DNA of 64,000 nucleotides from Euptelea pleiosperma (lineage: Eukaryota; Streptophyta; Magnoliopsida; Ranunculales; Eupteleaceae). Position 1 is the stretch's first letter. Each line of letters begins with the position of its first letter. A program made the position numbers and the translations under genes. Shown piece by piece: positions 1 through 10,760 of this stretch. Under the pieces are notes generated by a model. That model had not been told where the DNA came from and did no database searches. It saw only the letters and a list, made by a program, of their open reading frames with translations. The stretch lies in contig CM068541.1 in NCBI GenBank assembly GCA_035048495.1, positions 2,425,929 to 2,489,928 on the forward strand, given 5' to 3'.

Positions 1-54
1 GTAACCATTAAATTTTAACACTTTTTAGCACTTTTTAAGGCGTTCTTTATAGCC

Positions 55-780
55 ATTGAATGCAACCATTTTTTGAGTACTACAACCAACAGCTAAAAAT
101 TATTAAACTAGCTGATTTTTTGTATGAATGTCTATTAAGGGGTCGGCTAAACATCCATGCGGTCAGTGGGCCCAGATTGCAGCAGTGACTACCAAAACTG
201 CCACTTCCGCAGATGAAAAGATCTCAGGTATACCTTGTTACATCACGACCCTTTTTGTTAATCACCATTGTCATCTGGGCCCAGGCAGAGCCAGCAGCCG
301 GGGGAGACCTTCAACTTTGAAAGTTTAAGAAGAAAAAGATTTTTTTCCAAAGTACCCTTTTGCCTACCATGGAAAAAAATCTGTACAATATAGCCTTTAA
401 AACTTTGAAATTTTTTTATTTATGCCCACCCTTTAACAAAATCTTGGCTACACCACTGTCTTGGTCCACTGACTGCATGGACGTTTAACCCCACCGCTTG
501 GTAGACATTCATACAAAAACTTAGCTTGTTTGATGATTTTAGCCGTTGGTTTTACTACTCAAAAAAATGGTTGAAATCAATGATTAGAATCACGCCTAAA
601 AAAAGTACTAATAATGATTAGAGATTACCACGGTGATTTTGATTTTTGATGTGTATATCAACCGAGGGTTGGGCTAAACATCCATGCGGTCAATGGGACC
701 AGATGGAAGGGGTGAATAACAAAATGGCACTTCCTCGGGCCAAAAAGCTTCAGGTATACCTTGTTACATCTTTTTCCACA
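55..780. repeat. Inverted and direct repeat cluster (TE debris)
   Basis: Bases 58-170 and 470-580 form a diverged inverted repeat: both arms hold a run reading 'ACTCAAAAAA', 'AGCTGATTTTTTGTATGAATG' in part and 'CATCCATGCGGTCAGTGGGCC' in part. Bases 140-245 are repeated in direct orientation at about 668-772, sharing 'CTAAACATCCATGCGGTCA' and 'CAGGTATACCTTGTTACATC'. No coding capacity is visible. This looks like two or more overlapping foldback elements related to those further along; the exact ends are not resolved. Confidence 0.55.
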
Positions 781-1119
781 CAAAAAAAACGTCTAATCAA
801 CAATCCCTTACCGTAGCATGCACTACTAACAAAAATAAATAAATTAATAAAGCATTTACAACTATTGTTAGCATGCGCACCTAGGATGGAAAGGGGTAGA
901 GGAAAAATCACATGGGTGGTGTGGTTAACTGGTTGGCCCGTCCAGTTGAATCGGGTCGACCCCAGGCCAGCACAAGCTCTACCGATTTAATGACAGGCCG
1001 GGTTGGACAATCTAGATTGGCCAGATGAGCCCTGGTCTCTCCAGAAAAAAGGTGTTGTCAGGGAGTAACATTTGGCTGGCGGTCGAGTGAATCCGCTAAG
1101 AGTGTGCCACACGGATCAT

Positions 1120-1460
1120 ATTGTTAGCTGTCATCTAAGTTTTACTCACCCTGCTGCCCATATGGATGTTTGGCCAATCCTTAGGTGGACCTACAGACCA
1201 AAAATTAGCCTGATTAGTGATTTCAAGCCTAATGGTCAATAATGCTCAAATTCACCGGTTCAAAATCAACCCATGAAAACAACTCCAATCCAACACTTCT
1301 AAATCACTTATAAGGCTGATTTTTTGGTCTGTATATCCATCTAAGGTTGATTGAGCCAAACATCCATAAGGTCAGAAATCTCTAAGAATATGCCATGTGG
1401 CTCATAATGTGAGCGGTAAGTGACTTAGCTGACCAGCGTTGGTCAGCAAAGTTCTACTCC
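1120..1460. repeat. Foldback MITE, G-box family (diverged copy)
   Basis: The left arm reads 'CATATGGATGTTTGGCCAAT', then 'AGGTGGACCTACAGACCAAA' and 'TGATTAGTGATTTC'; the right arm returns the same words reverse-complemented ('AAATCACT', 'CCAAACATCCATAAGGTCAG', 'GCCATGTGGCTCATAATGTG'). Same family as the copies at 4561, 12606, 12960, 16905 and 57405. Ends approximate. Confidence 0.6.
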
Positions 1461-1761
1461 AATATAAGATTTTTTAGTAGGTAAGATGGGATTATGCAGA
1501 TAAAAGCAAGACTGCAAAGTTAGAAGTCCTCTCCAAAATGTCTGACACATACCCAAGGCCTTAACTCTCCCATGTTAAGCCCTTGATTATTTGGTTAACG
1601 GTGGTTAACCAATTTTTTCTCCCATTAGACAGACCCCACAGCTTTGTTATTAGTATAAGGAAAATAATTACATCGGTATGTACTTGCAATCTTTTGCATC
1701 CTCATTTAAGACGAATTAAGAGGATTTAAAGGGAATGAATTGAATTTTCCTTGAGACTAGA

Positions 1762-1908
1762 CGAGAAAATTTTTGAAGCGGCGGAAATTTATAAGCAGCA
1801 ATCATGTGGCCAATGACATTGCGCAAGGTACACCAGGGTTAACCTGGCGCAACATCATTGGTGCATGATCGCTGCTCGTAAATTTCCGCTGCTTCAAAAA
1901 TTTTCTCG
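1762..1908. repeat. 147-bp hairpin element
   Basis: An almost complete inverted repeat: CGAGAAAATTTTTGAAGC at 1762 returns as its reverse complement ending at 1908, and pairing continues inward for roughly 65 bases on each side with a few mismatches, leaving a short loop around GGGTTAACC. A candidate target duplication TAGAC lies just outside each end but is not exact in register. Most likely a small MITE; a transcript would fold into one long hairpin. Confidence 0.7.
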
Positions 1909-2302
1909 AAATAGACCAGATTTGAAAAAAAAAAAAGAGAGAGAGTGTCAAAGAAACACCACATGTCAATGCTTGAAAACAACATCGGCAATCGCGTGAT
2001 CAGATAAACTAATTTTTAAATTTTGGCTTGTCTTTAATATTTCAATATCAAAAGAGATCTTCTCTATTAAGACCTTATTTCCATGATTAATGGCAAAAAT
2101 TAAGATTCTCTTTATCTTATGAGAAACTATAGAGAGAGAAAGAGATAAAGGATATTACTTTTATCATTTATACTTCTTTCATAATTTCTGTGAAATTTCA
2201 AAATTTTGCCCAAAATTTCGGTTTCGACTTGGACCATCGAGATTTAAATTTAAATCCTTGGGTAGGGATCTGCTATCTGCCTACCCCAGTTTACTGTCGC
2301 AA

Positions 2303-2339
<37 letters not shown>

Positions 2340-2729
2340 GGGTCGGGCTCAAGGGACCCCATTTCTGACCCCCCCTTTTTTGACCCCCATCGGGGAGTAC
2401 CCATGTAGAAGATGAATCAATGGCTGAATTATGGTGGGGATGATAACCTCGCCATATAGATCACCCCAACAAAAAATCAGCCCATTCTAAAATTTCTAAC
2501 CCCATCAAATGTGGTTTTCAAGTTACACGATAAAAATCGACGGTCTATAATGCTTCAGCTTCTAAACCAGTCTATAAATATCAGAATGATTTGAATTTTT
2601 GGGAGGTTGATCTCCTCACCATAGAGATCATCCTCACCAAAAATCAGCCATTGATTCATCTACTATGTGGGTATGCCAAGATGGGGTCAAAAAAGGAGGT
2701 CAGAAATGGGGATCCCTTGAGCCCGACCC

Positions 2730-2752
<23 letters not shown>
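2303..2752. repeat. Mutator-like MITE inserted in a (TAA)n microsatellite
   Basis: Bases 2303-2339 and 2730-2752 are (TAA)n microsatellite. Between them, 2340-2729 is an inverted-repeat element: GGGTCGGGCTCAAGGGA at the left matches the reverse complement of TCCCTTGAGCCCGACCC at the right, and the interior also folds (TCATCCTCACCAAAAATCAG and relatives). The nine bases flanking each side are both ATAATAATA, which fits a 9-bp target duplication but is uninformative inside a repeat. The family has a copy with an unambiguous 9-bp duplication at 14511-14840. Confidence 0.8.
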
Positions 2753-2762
<10 letters not shown>

Positions 2763-3010
2763 ATGATTCGAGGGCGACAACACAAACTTTAGGGATAATA
2801 AAGCAAGCAAATAATCTTATAAAAAAAAATAAAGTTAGCAAATAACAGAACTTTTTTTGTAGAAGAAAACAAAGACTTGAACATTCAAAAGAAAGGGAAA
2901 TAGGTAGGCCATATCCAAGGCAAACTTAAAAGGCATTCCAATCATGCCTTTACAAAATATCATTAGAGAAGCCAGCTGAGAGGATTCAGTATGTAAAATT
3001 GTCACTTAAA

Positions 3011-3230
3011 GGGCCTGTTTGGAAGCTCATATTTTCAGGTCCCAGCCCAATTCAGGGATAGAAGGACCGATATTAGAATTTATTTTAAAAAGGCCAACTC
3101 CAATCCTCTTTTAAGGGCAAAATATGAAAAAGAGGAGCACAAAAAGTAACCATACGGTCACAGAACACGGGTCAGAGCGAGATGTGAACAAATCTCAGCT
3201 GGCCCCATTTTTTGAGTTTCAAACAGGCCC
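3011..3230. repeat. MITE with GGGCCTGTTTG termini
   Basis: GGGCCTGTTTGGAAGCTCA at the left end pairs with TGAGTTTCAAACAGGCCC at the right end (3213-3230). TAAA lies immediately outside both ends (3007-3010 and 3231-3234), consistent with a short target duplication as made by PIF/Harbinger-type elements. About 220 bp and non-coding. Confidence 0.7.
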
Positions 3231-3275
3231 TAAACCATGAAAGATATTCTAGCATGCTCTTTTGTTTATATAAGT

Positions 3276-3414
3276 AATGCTACCAGACCCTTAATGGAGT
3301 TGCACAGATGCAACCCCGAAAACTCGAAAACCACAAATTCAATTAAAGATATGATTTTTTCGTCTCTTTTTGGGGTTGAAAATGTGCACCTCCATTAAAG
3401 GTCTGGTAGCATTA
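3276..3414. repeat. 139-bp hairpin element
   Basis: TAATGCTACCAGACCCTTAA at 3276 returns inverted as TTAAAGGTCTGGTAGCATTA ending at 3414, with further pairing inward (GGAG...GCAC against GTGCACCTCC, and AACCCCGAAAA against TTTTTGGGGTT). The loop is about 45 bases. Non-coding; a very small MITE. Confidence 0.7.
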
Positions 3415-4560
3415 GTTGAGCTACCATATATTATTATTTACTTCACACAAATAGGATGCCCATGGACTACCGCCATGGTCAATACATGGAGAAGTAAGTC
3501 CATGGAACTTTTTAATTGTTTTCCTGTCAAATCATGTAGGCCCTACCTCCCAATATATTGATGGACAGCCCTTGAATTAGGCTCTGTACGATGATCAACA
3601 AAAGTTTTACAGAAAAAAGATTTGTATGTTAGAAAGTGTTGATACGAAGTACGTTTATGACATTTTATACGCAAAAATCATTTCTAGATTCAGGACAACA
3701 ATACACAACCTTAATATATATCCTCCCCTATACATATAGGATTGTACATTTGGCCCATGATCAAGTGGGCCATACTATTTATAAGCCCAGCCCGGCTCGA
3801 CTCCTCTAATGGCTAGGCCTGGGCTCGGCATATTGTAGCTAGATCTCTCTCAATCAGGCCTAGCCCAGTCCCTTATAGGCCCGAGAAAATTGAGTATGTC
3901 TCCCCTTTACTTTTGTTTCCAATAGTTGAAAATTTGAACACCTTCGACAACCATAAATGACCAAATGACAATTTTGACCATTCAACAGTAAAAATGGTTA
4001 AAATTGTCATTTGACCTACTTTTTTCGTCTTTATAATGCTAAGAAAATGTGTCAATTATCTAAAAAAATATATCTCATTCTTTCAAATCAAACACTCTCA
4101 AAGCTCTACAAAACTCTCTTTAACATTAATTCTCAAATTTCTTTTCAACAGATCATTTTTTAATATTTCGGGGTAAAAGCAAACGAGCACGCTATGCATG
4201 TGAAGTACTTTGATTATGACAAATTCAAGATTTATGAAGCTTGAAGTTGATCTACACGTGTTGTATCATTCACGAATTATCGAGTAAATCTAAAATTTAA
4301 ATTTATAATATTCTACATACTTCTTTAAGTACTAAATTATGTAGCATATTTTAAATCCCACTATATAAATACATAGTGGAGAATATTGAAGGGCCGTTTA
4401 AATCATTTCTATAGCGAGTTGTGGTTCATTTAAATGGCAATGCTATCTTAATCTACCGATGATCGAAGAAGGTGATAATGATTTTTATATTTTGACCTGG
4501 TGGAGAGGACAAGAAAATAGGTTTCATGTTTTTTTTTACCATGGCCCACAACTTACTAAT
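3415..4560. other. Intergenic, no gene seen
   Basis: AT-rich sequence with no open frame resembling a protein family. A GC-rich patch at 3779-3890 (GGCCTGGGCTCGG and related words) resembles the low-complexity ends of plant DNA transposons, but I could not pair it into an element. Confidence 0.4.
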
Positions 4561-4960
4561 GGGTCGGGCTCCGTTGACAGAGTTCAAATGACGGGATTCT
4601 GTACAGGGATACAATATAAGCCATGTGGCACACTCTTATAGGAATCTGACCGTATGGATGTTTGTCCAATCCCTTGGTGGACCTACAAACCAAAAATCAG
4701 CCTGATTAGTGATTTACAGGCTTTTGGATTGGACTTATTTTCATGGCCTGATATCAACTGTGGGAATTTGAGCAGTATTTGAGGTACAAAGATCCAACGC
4801 CTATAAATCACTAATCAGGCTGATTTTTGGTTTGTCGGTCCACCAAGAAATTGGACAAACATCCATATGGTCAGATTCCTATAAGAGTGTGCCACGTGGC
4901 TTTATATTGTGTCCCTGTATAGAATCCTGTCATTTAAACTTTGTCAACGGAGACCGATCC
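4561..4960. repeat. Foldback MITE, G-box family (best-defined copy)
   Basis: The arms are each about 180 bases. The left end GGGTCGGGCTCCGTTGAC pairs with GTCAACGGAGACCGATCC at the right end. Inner words CACACTCTTATAGGAATCTG and TGATTAGTGATTT return inverted. The arms carry CCATGTGG (near 4622) and CCACGTGG (near 4892). The flanking nine bases CTTACTAAT (4552-4560) and TTTACTATT (4961-4969) agree at 7 of 9, consistent with an old Mutator-type target duplication. Confidence 0.8.
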
Positions 4961-5389
4961 TTTACTATTAGGGTTTGTGTCTATAGTTGTTTCAGAATCG
5001 CAATTGTACTTGATGATTATAGGAGCCATATGACGCTGTAATTGTTGAAGTGTTGAATATGCTTGAGGGATTGGTTCAAACCTAAAAGAAGATATCAAGA
5101 TAGGATCATCAAAGACTTTCTTGAGGAGGAGATGGAAATAATGGAGTTGTAATTTTTTTTTTACATTTTTTATGCTATAAAATTTTAAGATATGTTGGTT
5201 ATTTTCATTTTTGAGTAGAGTTATACACATGATAGATAGGTGAGTGGGTGCCAACCTAGTTGGGATGTACTCAACCTATTGTGATGCAATTCCTTTCCTC
5301 TAGAATAGATTTCTTCAAAATATTTGGAAGAGAAAATTTTAAATTTGAAAAAGTTATTGATGCTATTCACTCATTTTTTTAATTTTTTT

Positions 5390-5720
5390 AATATCAATTC
5401 TACACCCATTTTAATAAATTTAAATGTAAGAACGTTATTAAATTTCTGTAGATTTTTTATTTTAAATAAAAAAACATAGCTTAAGCGAGCCCATTCTGAC
5501 TGGGCCTAGCTCGCAGACCGGCTTCGACTGATCACACAATTCACATATGACCATTATATATATTTTACACCAATTTTAATAAATTTAAATTTAAGAACAT
5601 TATTAAATTTTTGTAGATTTTTTTAATTTAAATAAAAACTTAGTTTAAGTGGGCCCATTTCGACTGGGTCCAACCCGTGGACTGGCTCTGGCTGATAACA
5701 CAATTCGCACACGAACATTA
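5390..5720. repeat. Two-copy tandem repeat, period about 165 bp
   Basis: TTTTAATAAATTTAAATGTA at about 5410 recurs with small changes at about 5575, followed in both copies by TTATTAAATT, TAATTTAAATAAAAA-like sequence, a GC-rich block with GGGCC and CTGATNACACAATTC. Between the copies identity is roughly 80-85% by eye. Non-coding. Confidence 0.65.
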
Positions 5721-6175
5721 TTTATTAATAATATTAATAGTTAATGGGCTAATATACCTTCGAATTTTTTGGTATTGTCATTGGGTAAGCCTGTTTTTAA
5801 TGAGGTCAGTAAGAGCATCTCTTATCGATGGGCTCTATCTTTATATTTGATGAAAAAGTTGTAAAATGCAACTCCAAGAGAGGTCTATCTTTGGTTTCAA
5901 ATTTGAAGACATGGTTTCTATTTCTATACTTGGCTTCAAATATAAAGATCGTACTCTTTGGCTTCAAATATATAGACCCTATTTTTTGACTTTCCGAATT
6001 TCAATTTTATCATTTTCATGTCTTTTTATAAAATTTTGTATCATTTTGAAAAGCATATACTTTTTACCAATAAATTTAAATACCTTTTGTATTATTTTAT
6101 AAAAAATCTTTTTTTGAAGTCATAACTGATTGGAACTTGGCGCTCAACACTTTTTGGAGGGTGTCTCTATCTTCA

Positions 6176-6415
6176 TTAAAGAAAATACTTTTTTGAAGAC
6201 CCAATTTGAAGACTCTGACTGGAGATGCAGGTTTTGAACTCGGGTCTATAGCAGCTTACACCTTCAAAAAATTGGTGTTGCTTCGGGATAATCCTGTAGG
6301 GGAAGGCAGGTTTTGAACCTAGGTCTATGGTATTAACATTTAGAAACTTTACCAACTTAGCAAGCTGGAGTGGAATTGAAATCACGTAAGTGGACCAGCC
6401 TCAACCACGTTGCCT
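6176..6415 (-). mobile_element. tRNA-derived SINE (copy 2)
   Basis: On the minus strand the sequence reads AGCTTGCTAAGTTGGTAAAG followed about 35 bases later by AGACCTAGGTTCAAAACCTG. These are the A-box and B-box of a tRNA-derived Pol III promoter. The copy at 14955-15195 has the same head. A second B-box-like stretch (GAGTTCAAAACCTGC on the minus strand, near 6225-6240) follows within the element, suggesting a dimeric or rearranged copy. No tRNA acceptor stem is kept. Confidence 0.6.
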
Positions 6416-6595
6416 ATAAAAAAGAAAAAAACCATATATGGTTATAACAAATTAAAAGGATAAAAATTCGAAGCTATTTTAGTAATTCGCCACCATAAAA
6501 CCCGCATTTTCCACCCAACGCCCCCCATAATTAGGTTATGGGATATATACCAAACAGGGGTATTCTAGTAATTTAATTGAAAAAAAATCCCAATC

Positions 6596-6604
6596 TTTAT
6601 AAAC
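6596..6604 (+). promoter_or_regulatory. Probable TATA box of the DUF538 gene
   Basis: CTTTATAAA lies about 110 bases upstream of the chosen ATG at 6712. It would give a 5' leader of about 80 bases. Inferred from position and sequence only. Confidence 0.5.
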
Positions 6605-6711
6605 AGTCGTTCTAGTTTACATTGGTCATACTTCCCTCGCGCGCTCCAAATTTTCTAAGCTCCTCCTCCCCTAAAAACCCTCATCCTTCATCTCCTATTC
6701 CTTGGATAGCC

Positions 6712-7527
6712 ATGGCGATTCTACAGTGCCGTTTCACAGTCTTTCTAGGGTTTCTGATCCTCGCTGTTCTTCCCCTCGCCCACTGCGATTCGATTCACGA
6801 TCTCCTCCGAAGCAAAGGATTGCCGGCGGGTCTTCTCCCCAAGGCCGTGAAATCATACAATCTCGACGAAAACGGCCTTCTTGAAGTTTTTCTCGATCAA
6901 CCCTGTTTGACGAAATTCGAGACCAGAGTCTACTTCGAGAGCGTTGTAAGGGCTAATCTTAGCTACGGAGAGCTTAAAGAGGTTGCGGGTCTCTCTCAGG
7001 AAGAATTGTTTCTATGGTTACCCGTTAAGGACATCATAGTCGATGACCCGTCATCGGGTCTCATTCTCTTCGACATCGGAGTTGCTCATAAGCAGCTCTC
7101 GCTTTCTCTCTTCGAAGATCCTCCCGATTGCAAGCCAGAAGGCAACGGGACTCTTCGTCTCGGATCAGGTTCGTTTAATTTCCATTAATCCAACCCATCA
7201 AGATATGATTTTTCCCCCTTTTTTTTTCTTTTTGGGTCTTTTGGGTTTCCCATTCCTTCGTAACATCCGTTTCAATTTTAATCGATTTGGGTTTACGGGG
7301 ATGGAACCGATTTGGATTTTTAGTCTTTAAAAATTACAATTTCAGTTTTACTTTGTGTGTTGAATTGCATTTTTCAGCCGTCTATTTAGAAACTGATTAA
7401 TCTCTCTTTCATTCTCTTGTGAATTTAATTGCATTAATGGGTATTCAATGATTTAAATTTAACTGCAAAATTCATTGTGGGATTTGCAGGCGTTTTGGGG
7501 AGGAAGGGATTCGAAGTCCAGAGATAA
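6712..7527 (+). CDS. DUF538 family secreted protein
   Basis: Two exons, 6712-7168 and 7490-7527, encode 164 residues. The intron is 321 bp, starts GT at 7169 and ends GCAG at 7489; joining splits a glycine codon and gives the C-terminus GVLGRKGFEVQR, which is typical of the family. I chose ATG 6712 rather than the upstream in-frame ATG at 6622 because it starts a clear signal peptide (basic start, then hydrophobic to about residue 24, ending LAHC). DUF538 proteins are about 150-180 residues, plant-specific and secreted or membrane-associated; their biochemical role is not settled (a bacterial BPI-like fold and chlorophyll-breakdown links have been proposed). The core has the usual VYFES and LFLWLPVKDI-like segments. 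Both exons are intact. Confidence 0.92.
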
Positions 7528-8440
7528 AAACAAAAAAGGATGCCACTCTTGTTCATGTTGGGTCGTTTCATCTTTTCCTTTTTCTTTATTTTTTTTTCCG
7601 GGTTTGCTAGGAATGTTAGTAGATTGTGGAAGTAGTTGTTAGGACTGTAAAAATTGAATCTTGGAATCAGGTTTCCTTAATTAGAATAGAAATCAAAATG
7701 AGAGGGAAGATGATTTTATTTTTTTGGTTTGTTTCCATTTGTAAAAATTGAATCTTGGAATCAGTTTTCATGAATTGGATTTTAATCTCGAGAAGAACCC
7801 AAAGGGGAAAAATGTAGGTGGTGGAGTTATTACATTGCCCTTTCAAGTTTCAAGTGGATCTCTTGACACTTGACAGAGAGTAAAAATTATTTGCCTGTGT
7901 ATTATATCCTTCTTCTAGGCTAGTGGGTTGCTTTCTCATTCATTTTTCATGCTTATCAGCTTGTAATAGTAATATCCAAGAAGTATTTCTTAAGCAATGG
8001 TTTTTCATTTTGGGATTGAGTCGTCTTCCCTAGCTGTAAAGGACAGAAAGGTTAGCTGCTAATTAACTTCTTGTATTGATCCATGGGTTTTTCAATGGCA
8101 GTGAAAGCTCATATGGCTTTAGGACATTTATTTCAGATGGGCTCCACTTATCAAATAGTTTGATATTGATCACCTAAGTGGTTCATCATTTTATCTTTTG
8201 TGGACCCGATTTATCAATGAGGCTTCTTATCGTGTTTGGAAGTGGGTCAGTGTGTGCCCTGTTCAGGTAGCAAATGACCCGATTTTGAATACCCTAACTT
8301 AATTAGTTCCTGATAGACCCGATTAGATTTCATGGGGATTTGATCAGTAGTAATGGGTCGGGCCTGGTACATTGGTACACTACCATGTGCTAGCCCATTT
8401 CATTTGCAACCTAGGATCAGAGTAAGCCAAGCGGAGTCGC
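7528..8440. other. 3' flank of DUF538 gene, no further gene
   Basis: The first 100-200 bases are probably the 3' untranslated region. The rest is AT-rich with no recognisable coding. An imperfect duplication 'AAAAATTGAATCTTGGAATCAG' in part occurs near 7650 and 7745. Confidence 0.4.
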
Positions 8441-10760
8441 TGCTCGGTGCTCATATTCTTGTGTAGGCTCTAGAAGAGGAGATGAATCTTTGAAGCCCTC
8501 CAATGGGGTAACCTAACCTCCTTATTAAACAACTACTAACAGAAATCTTTGGAGAAGAGTGATTGCTGGCAAGTTTGGGGAGGACCCATGGGGGTTGGGT
8601 GTCTAAGAATTCTAGTTTGTCTTTTGAGTGTGGGGTGTGGAAAGATTTTCTAAAGTTGAAGGGTCGGTTTTTTGCAGGGACTAGACCTGTGTTTGGTAAT
8701 GGCACTAGAATCAGATTTTGGGAAGACACTTGGTGTGGTCATATTTGCTTTAAGGAGGTTTTTCCTCGTTTATATTTCGTCTCACAACGGAAAGACTAGT
8801 TCATTGTTCCTTTTTGGAACATGTTTAAATAGGAAAGCACTTGGTATTTAGATCTCAGAAGAAGCCTTTTTGAATGGGAAAGGGAACAAGTTAGAATTTT
8901 GATAAAAGCCTTGGAGAATTGTAGTCATACCTACTGAAAAGGACTATGTATCTTGGATTGAGTCCAAATTGGGGTGTATCTCGGTGAGCTCATTTTATGA
9001 TTCTTTATAACTTGCTTCTCCTACAGACCCATTCCTTAGCCCCAACATCTGGAAATCCAAACTACCCACGAAAATTAGTTTCTTTGCATGGATTGCTTCC
9101 TTGAATAAATTACTAATTGTCGAGAATTTGATTAATAGAAAGTGAATTTTGATTAGTTATTATGTAATTTACAAATTAAAATGTTAAGAATACAAATCAT
9201 CTACTATTGTATTACGACTTTGCCAATCAGATTTGGTCGTACTTTTACGTACAAGTGGGCAAATTCTTTGAGTCCCACCAAAGACTATTGGAGCACTCCT
9301 GGGTAATTGACCCAAACTTAGGTTGTGTTTGGTTCACTAGAACTAGTTTTCTAAGATGTGGGTTTTACAAGAAGTGCCACTTCCTAGAAACCCACTTCAT
9401 GGAGTCTATTTTTCGGTTGTTTGGTTACAATCTTGAAAACGATAAACTTGTCTTTTGTGATAGGATGCTAGTGTGTACGCCATGAATGGTGTGGTGAGAG
9501 GATGCTAGTGTATACGCCATGAATGATGTGGTGTCGTGAGAGGATGCTAGTGTGTACGCCATGAATGGTGCGGTGTCGGATGCAGATGCACAATCGAACC
9601 CCAAAGTATAACTCTAATGAGAGAAAATGAGCAGCCACATCCTTCTTCCACGCATCTTCCTCTTGCTTCTACTTTGTCTTTTTCCATGTCTCTTTTGAAA
9701 ATGGTGATGTAGCCCGAAGGTAAATGGCGGAGCATGGCAGGTCTTTTTTACTTCTATTTTTCCTTTAGCTTCTTTCTTCTCAATTTTCCTTTCTTCTTTT
9801 TTATCTTATGGGAATGGAGGATCCTATCTCAGATCCGATCATGGAACCTCTGGTAAGAGCCAAACCCATCACCTCATCCACCGAAAGAGGGAAAAGGAGG
9901 CTGACTTGTCAAAGAGGAGTTGCAGGCAATGGTGGCATGCGGTGATGTAGCTTTGACGATGTGAATACAGTGGAGCTTAAACGTCTAACTTTCTTCCCTC
10001 TTTCATGTACACACCCCTCTGTTCTTCCACTCTAGTGTTCAGCAATAATCAACAGCAAAAAATAATCTAGAGTGGTGATCGATCGAGAAAAATCAACCGA
10101 GAACGATCCACTTGTTGTTTCTTCATTTTTTAATGAACCCGAAGCTTTTCTTCTTCTTCTTTACAGTGATAAATCAAATAGGAAAGAAATCGGTGCATGG
10201 AGGTTCGGTTAAGAGATTGTTGGCACGAAGAGACGCTGCAAAATCAATTTCCGCTTATGACGAGCGGAAGTCGTTTTTCCTTAAAGTGTGGTCAAGGAAA
10301 TGATTTTTCATGGGGCTTTTCAAAATCTAAATCAAACACTTGAAAATGTCACTTTTCCGGATTTTTGTTTTCTTTTCCAAGAAAAGTGTCAAACCAAATG
10401 TAGCCGAACTCTTTCAATTGAGGGCAACATTATTTGGAGTACGATACCGTTCACTATCAAATGGGGTCATTGGATTGAGAGAAATAGGAGAGTGTTCAAA
10501 AAATGGGGTCATTGGATTGAGAGAAATAGGAGAGTGTTCAAAAGAAAGGAAGGCTCCTTTCATGTAACATTTTAAGCATCAAGGCCTATTTTTTTTTTTT
10601 TTATTGGGGTAGCATCTTCGCGGACTTGAGAGGTATTTCCTTTTGTGACATGGTATTTAGGCTGATAATCTGTTAAAAAATTGTAGTGAGCTTCAATCTA
10701 TCCCTTGTACTTGGCGGATCCCGCTCTTTTTGTTCTTTAAGATCATCTCGATTCTCCCTT
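8440..10760 (+). mobile_element. Decayed LINE (RT 3' part plus zf-RVT), interrupted
   Basis: Three broken reading frames carry the usual end of plant LINE ORF2: a segment ending GNGTRIRFWEDTW (near 8695-8740), the zinc-binding RT-tail region with PFLSPNIWKSKLPTKISFFA-like text and FANQIWSYF (8940-9280), then TIPFTIKWGHWIERNRRVFK (10440-10500). Stops and frameshifts are frequent, so it is dead. The middle is interrupted by an unrelated insertion at about 9318-10408. A 42-bp block (10459-10500) is duplicated in tandem. The 3' part resembles the LINE at 18930-20360. Confidence 0.85.
9318..10408. mobile_element. Insertion inside the LINE, probable non-autonomous DNA transposon
   Basis: The LINE frame stops at about 9317 and resumes at about 10409. 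The two ends are a weak inverted repeat (TTAGGTTGTGTTTGGTT against the reverse complement TTCGGCTACATTTGGTT, 12 of 17). No convincing target duplication was found and no transposase is visible. The interior holds three copies of a roughly 42-bp unit with ATGCTAGTGTGTACGCCATG at about 9464, 9504 and 9544. Confidence 0.55.

Noticed and set aside
9464..9580. Three regular repeats that might suggest a CRISPR-like array
   Set aside because: The units are contiguous diverged tandem copies without spacers, inside a plant transposon.
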